Shown here one piece after another: positions 55,393 through 64,000 of a stretch of 64,000 nt of DNA. This DNA comes from Rallus limicola (taxonomy: Eukaryota > Chordata > Aves > Gruiformes > Rallidae). The stretch's first letter is position 1. Each line of letters starts with the position of its first letter. Location: contig JAKCOZ010000011.1 of NCBI GenBank assembly GCA_022605955.1, positions 2,104,537 to 2,168,536 of the forward strand, given 5' to 3'. Below the pieces are notes generated by a model. That model was not told the DNA's origin, searched no databases, and worked only from the letters and a program-made list of their open reading frames with translations. The translations under genes were made by a program, and so were the position numbers.

Positions 55393-56955
55393 CTCTTCCA
55401 TTGCCTGGTCAGGACTGTGTGTGAGATGTTACTCCCCTCAATAGATTCCCTTGCTGCACCCCTGTGGCCTTGGTTTACTGTGATTTCTGAATCTAAAAAA
55501 AATAGTCTAAATACAGCAATTGAAAAAGCTCTGTCACTCTGTGGCACCTACTGGGGACCTCTCTATGCCAGCACAGCAACGGAAATGAGGAGTGATCTTC
55601 AAAATATGTGGAGAGAGATTGGAAGCCCTGTCCCTGGAAGGTCTAGCATGATAGTGACAGCCATCATCCCTCATTCGGTTTTCGTAGGGCCCTTGGAATT
55701 CTTACTTGACTTTTCCTGAAGCTGTTATTAGCCTGCTCTTGCTTGTAGGGATTGTACATTAGCCCTGTCACGTCTCCTGGAGTTTGAATGATCTCTTCAC
55801 CCTGCTCTCCTGCAGGAATTGTAATAAACCCTTGACTCGTAAGAAGATTCACCAGAAGGATGGAAAATGCCTTGATCTCTTTGCCAAGTTCTTTCTGCCC
55901 TCCATCTGTCAAGCCTTCTTCTCAAGTTCTTGAGTTCTGAAGGAGGTGATCTTGTCATTTGTATGCCATTTGGATCTTTAGTGAGGACACTTAGGAACAA
56001 AATGAGATTAAGGAAGAATATTGTGATTTATTTTTTAAAATTTTATTTTATTTTCTCAGCTCCATTTCTGGGCTTTGCAGCGAATCCATGTTCATTGCTC
56101 TGGCACCTTGGGAAGTTTAGGAGTTAAAAATGCTTTTGATGAGCCACCATGATGATTTGAGTTGCGTGAGGAGCCTGCCTTTAGAGGGGAAAAGGCTGTA
56201 GGCTTATTTCTGTAAATGAAAGCTCAGGAGTAATTGGATGTGCTGCACTTTCCTTGTTAGGGCAGGAGATCTGTGACAACATCCCAAGTTCAAAAGTTGC
56301 TAACTTCAGAAATGGAACTTCAGAAACGGGACTTCAGTCAAATCATCTTTGGTCCCCCAGGCCACTAGAGTTTCCGTTAGGTGTGTTTTTTATCTTCTTT
56401 TGTTTTCAAAGTAGCAACCAAAAGTTAAGAAAACTTGAACTCTTTGTACTTAAGATCTGAGAGAGTTGAGATCTGTAAATCTCACGTCGTAACCGGTTGA
56501 AACTTCTCCAGAAAAACCTCAACCTCTGGCCTCAACCCAACAGCTGTGGGAGCTGGGATTGCTGGCTGGTGGATACTTAGTAATGGGCAAAATTTGGGTT
56601 GAAATCAAGCTGCAGCCTTAATTACTTGAGCAGCAGCTTCCCCTCCGTAGTGGTGGTTTAGCAAAAGGGTACTAACTACAGGTTTATTGTAGAAGGTGTA
56701 GGGAATGAAGAAGGAAATGGTGTTTGAGTGCTTCAGAGACTAGAAGCCCTTCTGCTGCATGGTGAGACTGGTGTTCACGGGAGGTTGCCTGCTGAGCTTG
56801 TTTGAGGTGAGCTGTTGGGCTCCCACCTCTGTCACGTGTGGGACTTAAAAGTTTTCTACCAGACTTGATCTTTCCTGCATGTCAGGTGCTTTCCATGAGC
56901 CATGGAGAACTATTGACCTGAAGTGTTTGCTTTTACGTTTTACCTTGTTTTTCAG
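55393..56955. other. Sequence just upstream of the HMBOX1 exon
   Basis: Single-copy sequence ending in a pyrimidine-rich tract and splice acceptor (TTTTACCTTGTTTTTCAG, with AG at 56,954-56,955). I infer it is intron. I could not find the short upstream exon that would complete the longer N-terminus. Confidence 0.6.
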
Positions 56956-57435
56956 TCTGCTGGAAACCATGTCTCACTACACAGACGAACCAAGATTTAC
57001 CATAGAGCAGATAGACCTACTCCAGCGCCTGAGACGTACGGGAATGACCAGACATGAAATCCTTCACGCGCTGGAGACCTTGGATCGTCTTGATCAAGAG
57101 CATAGTGACAAATTTGGAAGAAGGTCCAGCTACGGAGGTGGTTCCTACAGCAACAGTACCAACAATGTCCCAGCATCTTCCTCTACAGCCACAGCTTCAA
57201 CACAGACCCAGCATTCTGGGATGTCCCCGTCACCGAGCAACAGTTACGACACCTCCCCACAGCCTTGCACTACTAACCAGAATGGGAGGGAGAGTAATGA
57301 GAGGTTGTCTGCGTTCAACGGGAAGATGTCACCTACCCGCTACCCGCTTGCAAACAGCTTGGCTCAAAGGTCATACAGTTTTGAAGCTTCTGAAGAGGAC
57401 TTGGACATTGATGACAAAGTGGAGGAACTGATGAG
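56956..57435 (+). CDS. HMBOX1: HMBOX1 coding exon carrying the MSHYTDEP start
   Basis: HMBOX1 (HOT1, homeobox telomere-binding protein 1) is a nuclear HNF1-like homeobox protein that acts as a transcriptional regulator and binds double-stranded TTAGGG repeats. This exon follows a clear acceptor (TTTTTCAG) and ends at a GTTAGT donor (57,436). ATG at 56,969 opens MSHYTDEPRFTIEQIDLL, the conserved N-terminus, followed by RRTGMTRHEILHALETLDRL and a Ser/Thr/Asn/Gln-rich linker (about residues 47-115). It ends SYSFEASEEDLDIDDKVEEL, then MR with the Arg codon split after two bases. The exon's first bases read T-CTG-CTG-GAA-ACC in frame before the ATG (LLET), as in the longer vertebrate form whose start lies in a previous exon. 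I see no stop or frameshift. The homeodomain lies beyond the window. Confidence 0.96.
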
Positions 57436-59429
57436 GTTAGTAGAAGTCTTTGTAAAAAAAACTTTGGAAAGTCAGAGGGAGAAATCCTTCAGAAGACAGC
57501 TGCGTGTTGGAGCACTGCTGTAGTAGCAGGAGCTGTGTTAGGGAGCTGTTCCCCTGCTAGTTCCCTCATGGTCACTACCTCAGCACCTCTCCCCTGCCTC
57601 ATAGTCGTGTGTAGACACCCCTGGCCTTGTGTGGGTATCCCACTGTCCGCTTTACTCCTGAAACATTGTTTCCCACACCCTACCAAAAATTGAAGCTGAT
57701 GTTAGCACACTCGTTTTCCACGCTACCCTTACTCAGATGACTTCTGAGTGTCACTTCCCATGTCTCCTCTGTTACTTCATCACAGTTGTACTTCCTTCCA
57801 TAGACAGGGGGAGTGGGGGATCTGCTTGGCTAATGCTTTCCAATGGAATCTGGGATCTTGGGTTGTTTTGTTTGGGGATTTTATTCCAGACTGACCTTCC
57901 TTTGCCTTTAGAGGTTCCTTTTCAGTATTATGGCAAAGGTGGAAGGAGGGGATTATGCCACAGAGAGTGGAAGTCTGTGGGCTTAATAGAAGAAAGAAAT
58001 AAGAGGAAAGGCCAAATATCTCAAAACAATTCTGGTCATAATGGCTTTTTTTTTTTCTTCTCCCCAAAATTGCAACATGAAGCACCTTAGAGAGAAGCAG
58101 GGTCCATAAACTCCAGGATGAAAATAGATTTGAAATAGTTTGATGATACAGGGTAAAGGTGTGACTTTTGGGGGAGAGGATTAGAAGTGAAGAAAAGGAC
58201 CTGGGGTGTGGGTTTACACTTGCTTGCTGATGAGCCAGCAGTGTGCCTGGGTGGCCAAGAAGACCAAGGGCATCCTGGCTTGTGTCAGACCCAGTGTGGC
58301 CACAGAGCCAGGGCAGGGATTGTGCCCCTGGACTGGGCACTGGTGAGGCTGCACCTCCAGTGCTGGGGCCAGTTCTGGGCTCCTCAGCATCACAAGGACA
58401 TGGAGGTCCTGGAGTGTGTCCAGAGAAGGGCAACCAGGCTGGGGAAGGGGCTGGAGGGCAAATCCTCTGAGGAGCAGCTGAGGGAGCTGGGAGTGTTGAG
58501 GCTGGAGAAGAGGAGGCTGAGGGGAGCACTTCTCCCCCCCTGCCCTGCCCTGCCAGGAGGGTGCAGAGAGGTGGGCGCTGGTCTCTTCAGCCAGGGGCCA
58601 GGAGCTGGGACAAGGGGCACTGGGCTCAAGCTGGGCCAGGGCAGGCTCAGCTCAGCTGGGAGGGCAAAGTTCTTCCCTGGCAGAGTTGTGGGGCTGTGGC
58701 CCAGGCTGCCCAGGGAGGGGGCTGAGTCCCCAGCCCTGGGGGTGTTGAACAGAGGGGAGATGAGGTGCTGAGAGCTCTGGGTCAGCACAGGACAGGGACA
58801 GTTGGACTCCAGGAGCTTAAAGGGCTTTTCCAACCTAGGGGTTCTGTGATCTTTGCCCACTTTGTAAAAACCCTGCTGAGGCTTTTGAGAGCTGGTTGGT
58901 TGTTCAGAGCAAGCTGTGGACCAAGGAAGTGTGTTGTGGGGGGACATAGAGATTGCAAAATCTCTGCTCCTTTGGGTCCTGGCTTTGAAAGGTGGGAGAA
59001 GCTTTGTGTAGGTATATTCATTTGTGAGGCTAACCATGCAGACCCTGCTACTTTCTTTTTTTTTTTCCTTCTTTTTTAATATATTTTTCTGCCTCCTTTT
59101 TACAACTGAGGGTTTTATGTTGGCGTGAGAGATTTATTCATCCCTGTGTAATGAAACTTTGTGCGTTCCATATGGCAGTGCTGCACCTAATATGAATTAT
59201 ATAGGACATGAGCCATCCGTTCTCCTGCTAGGATACTTTGATCAAACGTGACATTTGTTAAAAGAAGTGTCCACCAGTGAGGCACTCAGACTGTTTTCCT
59301 GCATCCCCCTCTCCTTCTCCTCTAAATAAAGAAAATAAAGTCCTTTTGCATCTTCAAAGCTCACGTTGGTCAGTCCATCTTTCCATGTGTTCTTTTGTTG
59401 GTTGGTTGTTCTTTGTTTTGTTTTGGTAG
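57436..59429 (+). other. HMBOX1 intron, about 2.0 kb
   Basis: Bounded by donor GTTAGT and acceptor TTTTGGTAG. Splicing joins ATG-AG to G-AGG-GAC, giving M-R-R-D-S-S, as expected for HMBOX1. It contains one type I CR1 (58,190-58,850) and T-rich tracts (58,046-58,057 and about 59,055-59,090). Confidence 0.93.
58190..58850 (+). mobile_element. CR1 LINE copy, type I, inside an HMBOX1 intron
   Basis: Plus strand, about 660 bp, in the same orientation as the gene. From 'gaaaaggacctggggtgtgg' (ORF2 EKDLGCGFTLAC-like text) through [16 protein letters not shown], the (CTGCC)n run and the 3' UTR to 'acctaggggttctgtgat'. The ORF2 C-terminal frame stays open to 58,771 (194 codons), the best preserved type I copy here, so it is probably a recent insertion. 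Confidence 0.95.
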
Positions 59430-59515
59430 GAGGGACAGCAGTGTGATAAAGGAGGAAATCAAAGCCTTCCTAGCCAACAGGAGAATTTCTCAAGCAGTTG
59501 TTGCACAGGTAACAG
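59430..59515 (+). CDS. HMBOX1: HMBOX1 exon, start of the POU-specific-like domain
   Basis: An 86-base exon between acceptor TTTTGGTAG and donor GTAAGA. Its first base completes the split Arg codon, then it reads RDSSVIKEEIKAFLANRR and ISQAVVAQVT plus the first base of a Gly codon. This is the N-terminal half of the HNF1-type POU-specific domain, which helps the neighbouring homeodomain contact DNA. The reading phase is preserved at both ends and the protein matches the vertebrate HMBOX1 family across the junction. The following exon, expected to continue G-ISQSRISHW, is not found before 64,000. Confidence 0.95.
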
Positions 59516-61350
59516 GTAAGAACTCGGGGAGTCCTTTCTTCATTTGGGTGAACTGGTGTCTAACTGCCTATCCGTGCGTGGTGCAGATGTTGGAATATCA
59601 CTTGGCTTTCTGCATTGCAGTGCAGATCTGTCAGCTTAGTCATGATAATGTATGCCTTTGATTTAAGACCCATTGTCCTGCACATCATGGCACTTCCCCA
59701 GTGAATCGCTTTTTCTTTTCCTTTTTCTTCCTTTCCTTTTTTTTCCTCTTGTGGCTTGTGCTAGCAGATTTTATTTTACAGCTTTATAATAAACCCAGAG
59801 TTCTTATCTTAAAACGAAAATGGTTTTCCTTAATTCTTAAATTGTTTGTTGAGTGTGACAGATAGATGTGGATCTGCATCTCCTTGTATGGAGAGAGATA
59901 GATATGTGGGATGTATCTGGATTATAAAACGTCTATGAAGAGTCAGGAGACGCTGCTGTAGGTGGTGTGGCTGCATCCCTCAGTCAGGTGATGGCAGCTT
60001 GAAGGTTTGCAGTCACTTGCCTTTGAGTGATAGTTAATGACAACCAGGTTTGAGGTTTTGGGGACGACAAAATTAGCTCAGATTTCACCTAGTATAGTTC
60101 TGGTTTTGCTCTCTGCCCTTCTGTCTTCCATGGTCAGGCTGCAGCAATACCTCTTCTTCCTTGGGTGTGTTTCCAGAGCTTTACACCAAGAGTAACGAGG
60201 CCTCACAGCTCCTCCATGGCATGGGCCCCCTGCTACTTCTCCTTTACGAGCTCCCACTGCTCACAACAGCATGGCTGGTAGCATATTTGGGATGAAGACT
60301 TGGTGATAAAACACTCAATCCCATGTTATACATGTAACATTTATTCATTTGTAAGCCAAAGCTTTAATAAAGATCTTAAAATAGATAATTTTTAAGGGTC
60401 CTTGATGAGTAGGAATGCCAAACCAGCAGGAGGGAAGTTGTTCTTTTCTGATATTTCTAGTATTTGAAATGTCATAGGAGCCCATCTGTCTGGGAGATCT
60501 GGGTTTGCAGACGTGCTAGCAGTTGAGGTAGGCAGGCAGCAACAGGCATTCGAGCCATGGAGCCCAGAATTCCTTCCATCTCTCCAATTCTGTTCTGTGA
60601 TCTTGGGCAAAACTACTTGTCCTTTCCTGGTTTCAATTGCATCTGGAATTAACATTTTAGGAATGTTAGTAGCCTCATCAGATGTTAGCACTGATACTTC
60701 AAAGCTTAAGCAATTAGATTTAGCATTTAAATTGCACCTGTACTCTTGAGTTTTGGTAGTTGGGGGGTCAGTCCCCCACTGCTGTGCAGTACTTGCCTGA
60801 ATATGGTCCTGTGATAACCCATCTCTGAGGTAACCTTTGTGTGACACCCTTCACACCTCCCAGAAAGTGAAGCAGCTTCCCTTTCAGCAGAAGTGATACA
60901 AAGAGGAGGAAGAAGTTAAGGGAAAAGAGTCTTTCCAAAACAAGCCATCTTTTTTATTGATTAGTGGGACTACTGCATGCAGGGCCATTGAATCAGAGTC
61001 ACCACGCCAGATCTAAGAGTCTGTATCAGTACAAGACTGATCTAATTATAATTAGCCAGGTGCTTTGGTGTGTATCTTCATACCCCAGCAGGCAGACTGA
61101 AGTGAAGTCAAGACCAGTCTCTTCACACCTGATAATTTCACTCCTTCTACCCTCAACTTGCTCTCTTGGATTTCAGTTGTTGAGGTTACTAAGTTGGCAT
61201 TTGAGAGCTTTCATCCCATGCCAGACCATTCTCTGGTGAGTAAAGGACACCATCCACTTCATACACGATTGACTAAGTTTCACACCCACCCCACTCAACG
61301 CCACTGGGTAACATGGGGGGAATCCAGAATGCAGGAAGCAATGGGAGAAA
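59516..61350 (+). other. Next HMBOX1 intron, first part
   Basis: Begins at donor GTAAGA. Single-copy sequence with T-rich patches near 59,710-59,750. No further exon is recognised. Confidence 0.75.
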
Positions 61351-61530
61351 ATCTCAGAATCCCAGACTGTGTTAGGTTAGAAGGGACCTTTAGAAGCCAT
61401 CTAGTCCCACCCCCTGCAGTAAGCAGGGACATCTTCACTAGAGCAGGGTGCTCAGAGCCCCATCCAGCCTGACCTTGAATGTGTCCAGGGATGGGGCCTC
61501 CACCACCTCTCTGGGCAACCTGTTCCAGAT
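61351..61530 (-). mobile_element. CR1 LINE copy, type V, in HMBOX1 intron
   Basis: Minus strand, about 180 bp: 'atctcagaatcccagactgt', 'gaagggacctttagaagcca', 'gcagtaagcagggacatctt', 'gagccccatccagcctgacc', 'gatggggcctccaccacctc'. Antisense to the gene. Confidence 0.92.
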
Positions 61531-62098
61531 GTCCTTTCTAACCTGCCAGTGGGACAGAATGAAGACTGAACTAATGACACTGTGATAGTACCCTGTTGAC
61601 AAGTCAAACCAGTGGGAGACACGATAGATCTAAAGGTTGAACCCCCACATTCTTTGCAGCTGACCCAGTAGTGTTTCCATGGACCTTTCAGCTAGGAAAA
61701 CAAAGTGATACTTGGCACGTGATGCAGTTTCTCAGGCGGAGGTAGTCGTGAGTCTTGCGCTGTGCTGTGACACACCAGCCTCTTCCTCCCACTACCTTCA
61801 GCAGTTGAACTGTGTTATCCTCCATATGCTTGGTGGGAAGGTCTACAGGAGCTGATTCATGTTAAATATAACCCCTAGCCCTGTGTAAGCAGATGTGCAG
61901 TACTTACATGTCGCTATTAAGCACGTAGTTACAGCTTATCTGAAAGAAATGGTGAATCTCAAAGAGATGTTTGAAGGGATCAGAATAAAGTCTGCTCAGC
62001 ATTACCAGGAGAAACATCAACTTCCTTTCTAAAGCACAGCGCAGTGAAGAGTGACTGAAAATAGCTCGGGACAGAGACTCAGAGCAGGAAGCATGTGT
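61531..62098. other. Unique intronic stretch
   Basis: Single-copy sequence with no supported feature. Confidence 0.5.
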
Positions 62099-62572
62099 CA
62101 CAGAATCATACAGAATGTTAGGAGTTGGAAGGGACCTCAAAAGATCATCCTGTCCAACCCCCCTGCCAGAGCAGGAGCACCCAGACTAAATCACACAGGA
62201 ACACATCCAGGTGGGTTTGAATGTCTCCAGAGAAGGAGACTCCACAACCTCTCTGGGCAGCCTGGCCCAGGGCTCTGTCACCCTCCCAGGGACAAAGTTC
62301 CTCCTGACATTCCCATGGAGCTTCCTCTGCTCAAGCTGCACCCGCTGCCCCTTGTCCTGTGGCTGCCATCCCTGAGCAGAGCCTGGCTCTGTCCTCCTGA
62401 CTCTCTCCCTTTACACATTGATAGACATTGATGAGGTCACCCCTCAGTCTCCTCTTCTCCAGGCTAAAGAGCCCCAGCTCCCTCAGCCTCCCCTCATAAG
62501 GAAGGGGTTCCACTCCCTCCATCACCTTGGTGGCCCTGAGCTGGGCTCTTTCAAGGAGTTCTGTGTTCCCAG
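62099..62572 (-). mobile_element. CR1 LINE copy, type IV, in HMBOX1 intron
   Basis: Minus strand, about 470 bp: 'cacagaatcatacagaatgt', 'ccctgccagagcaggagcac', 'cattcccatggagcttcctc', 'gatagacattgatgaggtca', and the ORF2 C-terminus ([19 protein letters not shown] on the minus strand), ending at 'aaggagttctgtgttccca'. Near-identical in wording to 12,771 and 25,687. Confidence 0.94.
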
Positions 62573-63799
62573 CCTCCCACTTCAGGGCTGTCCTAGGCCT
62601 GACGATTACTAGTTGACTTGTATATTCTTCAGATGTATCCAACATCCCTCCCCATTCAGCTGTGAAACAGGTTCCTCAGGGAGGCCTAGAAACCACTTTT
62701 GGTTCATTAACAGAGCGTTTGGATAGACAGAGGTAATGCTTTGTGGAATAGATGGACCCAAATGGTACCATCTCAGTATTTACAGACTTGGCCATTCTGG
62801 TCAAGCTGTTCTGGAAATCTTTCAGTGAACAGGATAAATAAAATCTGAAGAGTTGTCAGTAGTGGATGGCATAGGGGGAGACCATAGGAATGAAATGATA
62901 CCTTTTCAGAAGTCTACCCAGCCTCCAGCAATCCATGACTCAGTGTGCCCTTTATTACATTGCACGTTGAGATGGAACCCTCTTCTGACCAGTGAAGTAG
63001 AGGAGAAAGGGGATAGCTCCATGATCAGATCAGCAACCACAGAGGCTGGTGTGCTGGCACCCTCCATCACCATTGGCTGTAATACCGACACAGCAAGCTG
63101 CATCTGGACCTTGCAGTGCAGATGTTGGGCATATTTGACTTGCCCAACTGCTGCCTACCACCCTGTATCAGCTGGGAGCCATTGGTTTAGTGCTTGAAAT
63201 AAATGCAGAATCGAGTGGCCTTGGCTTTTAGCATTCATCCCTTCTGCCAGGGAAGGGAGGCAAGAAAGAAACAAGGTGAAAAATGGCTGGCTGGCTCCAT
63301 CCAGGAGAGCGTTGTTTGCCTTGGCTACCCATCCCATCAGCTCTCTGCTTTCAAGCTCTACCAGTTTCTTTACTGGTCTAAGTCTCTGTGTGTGTGTAAT
63401 GGGAAGAGAGAATGGCCTGGAGAGGGGAAAGGACATGTGAGCAGAGCAATGGTAGACCGTTAGTTAGGAACCTAAAACTTTGCTTCCCTTTCTTAATCAC
63501 AGCTGGGTTTGAACTTGGCCAGATAGGACACACAGGTGATGAACTTTAGCTAAACCTCTGCACTTGCATTTAGGTGTTGGATTAGCTCATCAGAGTGTAA
63601 CATTTCCCCATCTTTCTCCCCATTCTGTACCTTGTTGTGTCCTCGGTGCAGGAACTGCAACTTCTCCCCATGAAACTTCCACTGCACCTTACTTTGCTAA
63701 GCCCTCAAGCTGTTCAGGGTTTCAGTCAGAAATTCCTTTCTCCTGTTTCTCATCTCAATTCTGATACTGCAGTGTTCTTCTAGGACACATATTCCTACA
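62573..63799. other. Unique intronic stretch
   Basis: About 1.2 kb of single-copy sequence. No exon is recognised. Confidence 0.5.
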
Positions 63800-64000
63800 T
63801 CACAGAATCACAGGGGTTGGAAGGGACCTCCAGAGCTCATTGAGTCCAACCCCCTGCCAAAGCAGGGTCCCTAGGACAGGGCACACAGGGCAGTGTCCAG
63901 ATGGGGCTGGAATCTCTCCAGAGAAGGAGACTCCACACCCCCCTGGGCAGCCTGAGGAACTCCCTGGGCTCCAACTTGAGCCCATTGCCCCTTGTCCTGT
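63800..64000 (-). mobile_element. CR1 LINE copy, type III, cut by window end
   Basis: Minus strand. The 3' end 'atcacagaatcacaggggtt' is followed by 'ccctgccaaagcagggtccc' and 'agaaggagactccacacccc', running past 64,000. Between 'gggcagcctg' (about 63,954) and 'aggaactccctgggctcc' it lacks about 50 bases ('gcccagggctccctcaccct' and the GAAGAAGTTCTTCC block) that other type III copies have, a private deletion. Confidence 0.92.

Noticed and set aside
57780..58529. 249-codon minus-strand open frame
   Set aside because: Antisense of HMBOX1 intron and CR1 sequence. CR1 3' parts are GC-rich and give long antisense frames in many copies. No family resemblance.
58390..59037. 215-codon minus-strand open frame
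   Set aside because: Antisense of the type I CR1 in the HMBOX1 intron.
1..64000. CRISPR array, operon, prophage or other prokaryotic system
   Set aside because: The regularly recurring text is CR1 LINE on both strands at irregular spacing. The spliced HMBOX1 exons and ERVL LTR show vertebrate DNA.

Overview
The window is vertebrate nuclear DNA and very probably avian. Three things show this: roughly fifty CR1 (chicken repeat 1) LINE copies with the avian 3' terminal repeat (ATTCTATG / ATTCTGTG), a degraded ERVL-type solo LTR of a class common in birds, and two spliced exons of the homeobox gene HMBOX1 that match the vertebrate protein almost residue for residue. Adding my hand-drawn boundaries, CR1 covers about 19-20 kb, near 30% of the window. 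That is far above the usual avian level and fits a lineage with a CR1 expansion such as Piciformes (woodpeckers and allies). The order is an inference, not something I can read directly.

Layout. 1-56,955 has no recognisable protein-coding exon. It is unique AT-rich sequence packed with 5'-truncated CR1 copies on both strands, plus one ERVL LTR at 36,330-36,909. It is most simply read as 5' intron or upstream sequence of HMBOX1, which runs on the + strand. 56,956-57,435 is the first HMBOX1 coding exon in the window, carrying the MSHYTDEP start. 57,436-59,429 is an intron with one CR1. 59,430-59,515 is the next exon, the start of the POU-specific-like domain. 59,516-64,000 is the start of the next intron. 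About 9.8 kb just upstream of and around the first exon (48,417-58,189) is strikingly poor in CR1.

CR1 copies fall into at least eight types by 3'-end wording. Working labels: I has 'tctgccagggaag' / 'ggttggaaaagac'; II has 'ggctggaaggggctgccc'; III has 'gtggagtctccttctctgg' with 'ggcagggggttggacc'; IV has 'gagcttcctctgctcca'; V has 'gtggtggaggccccatccctgg'; VI has 'ggtcaggcactggcacagg'; VII has 'ccctggatgtgtttaaa'; VIII has 'gttggatggatgatctccag'. Nested insertions give relative ages: II lies inside VIII, III inside II, and III plus V inside VI. Nearly all copies are 5'-truncated and none encodes an intact protein. The longest keep pieces of ORF2 reverse transcriptase.

The most interesting structural signal is a set of CR1 pairs that meet head to head at their truncated 5' ends with both 3' ends facing outward. 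One such pair sits exactly inside a third CR1 with essentially no loss of host sequence, as if two different CR1 RNAs were copied from the two sides of one break. I found no CRISPR, operon, tRNA or rRNA, and no intact transposon.
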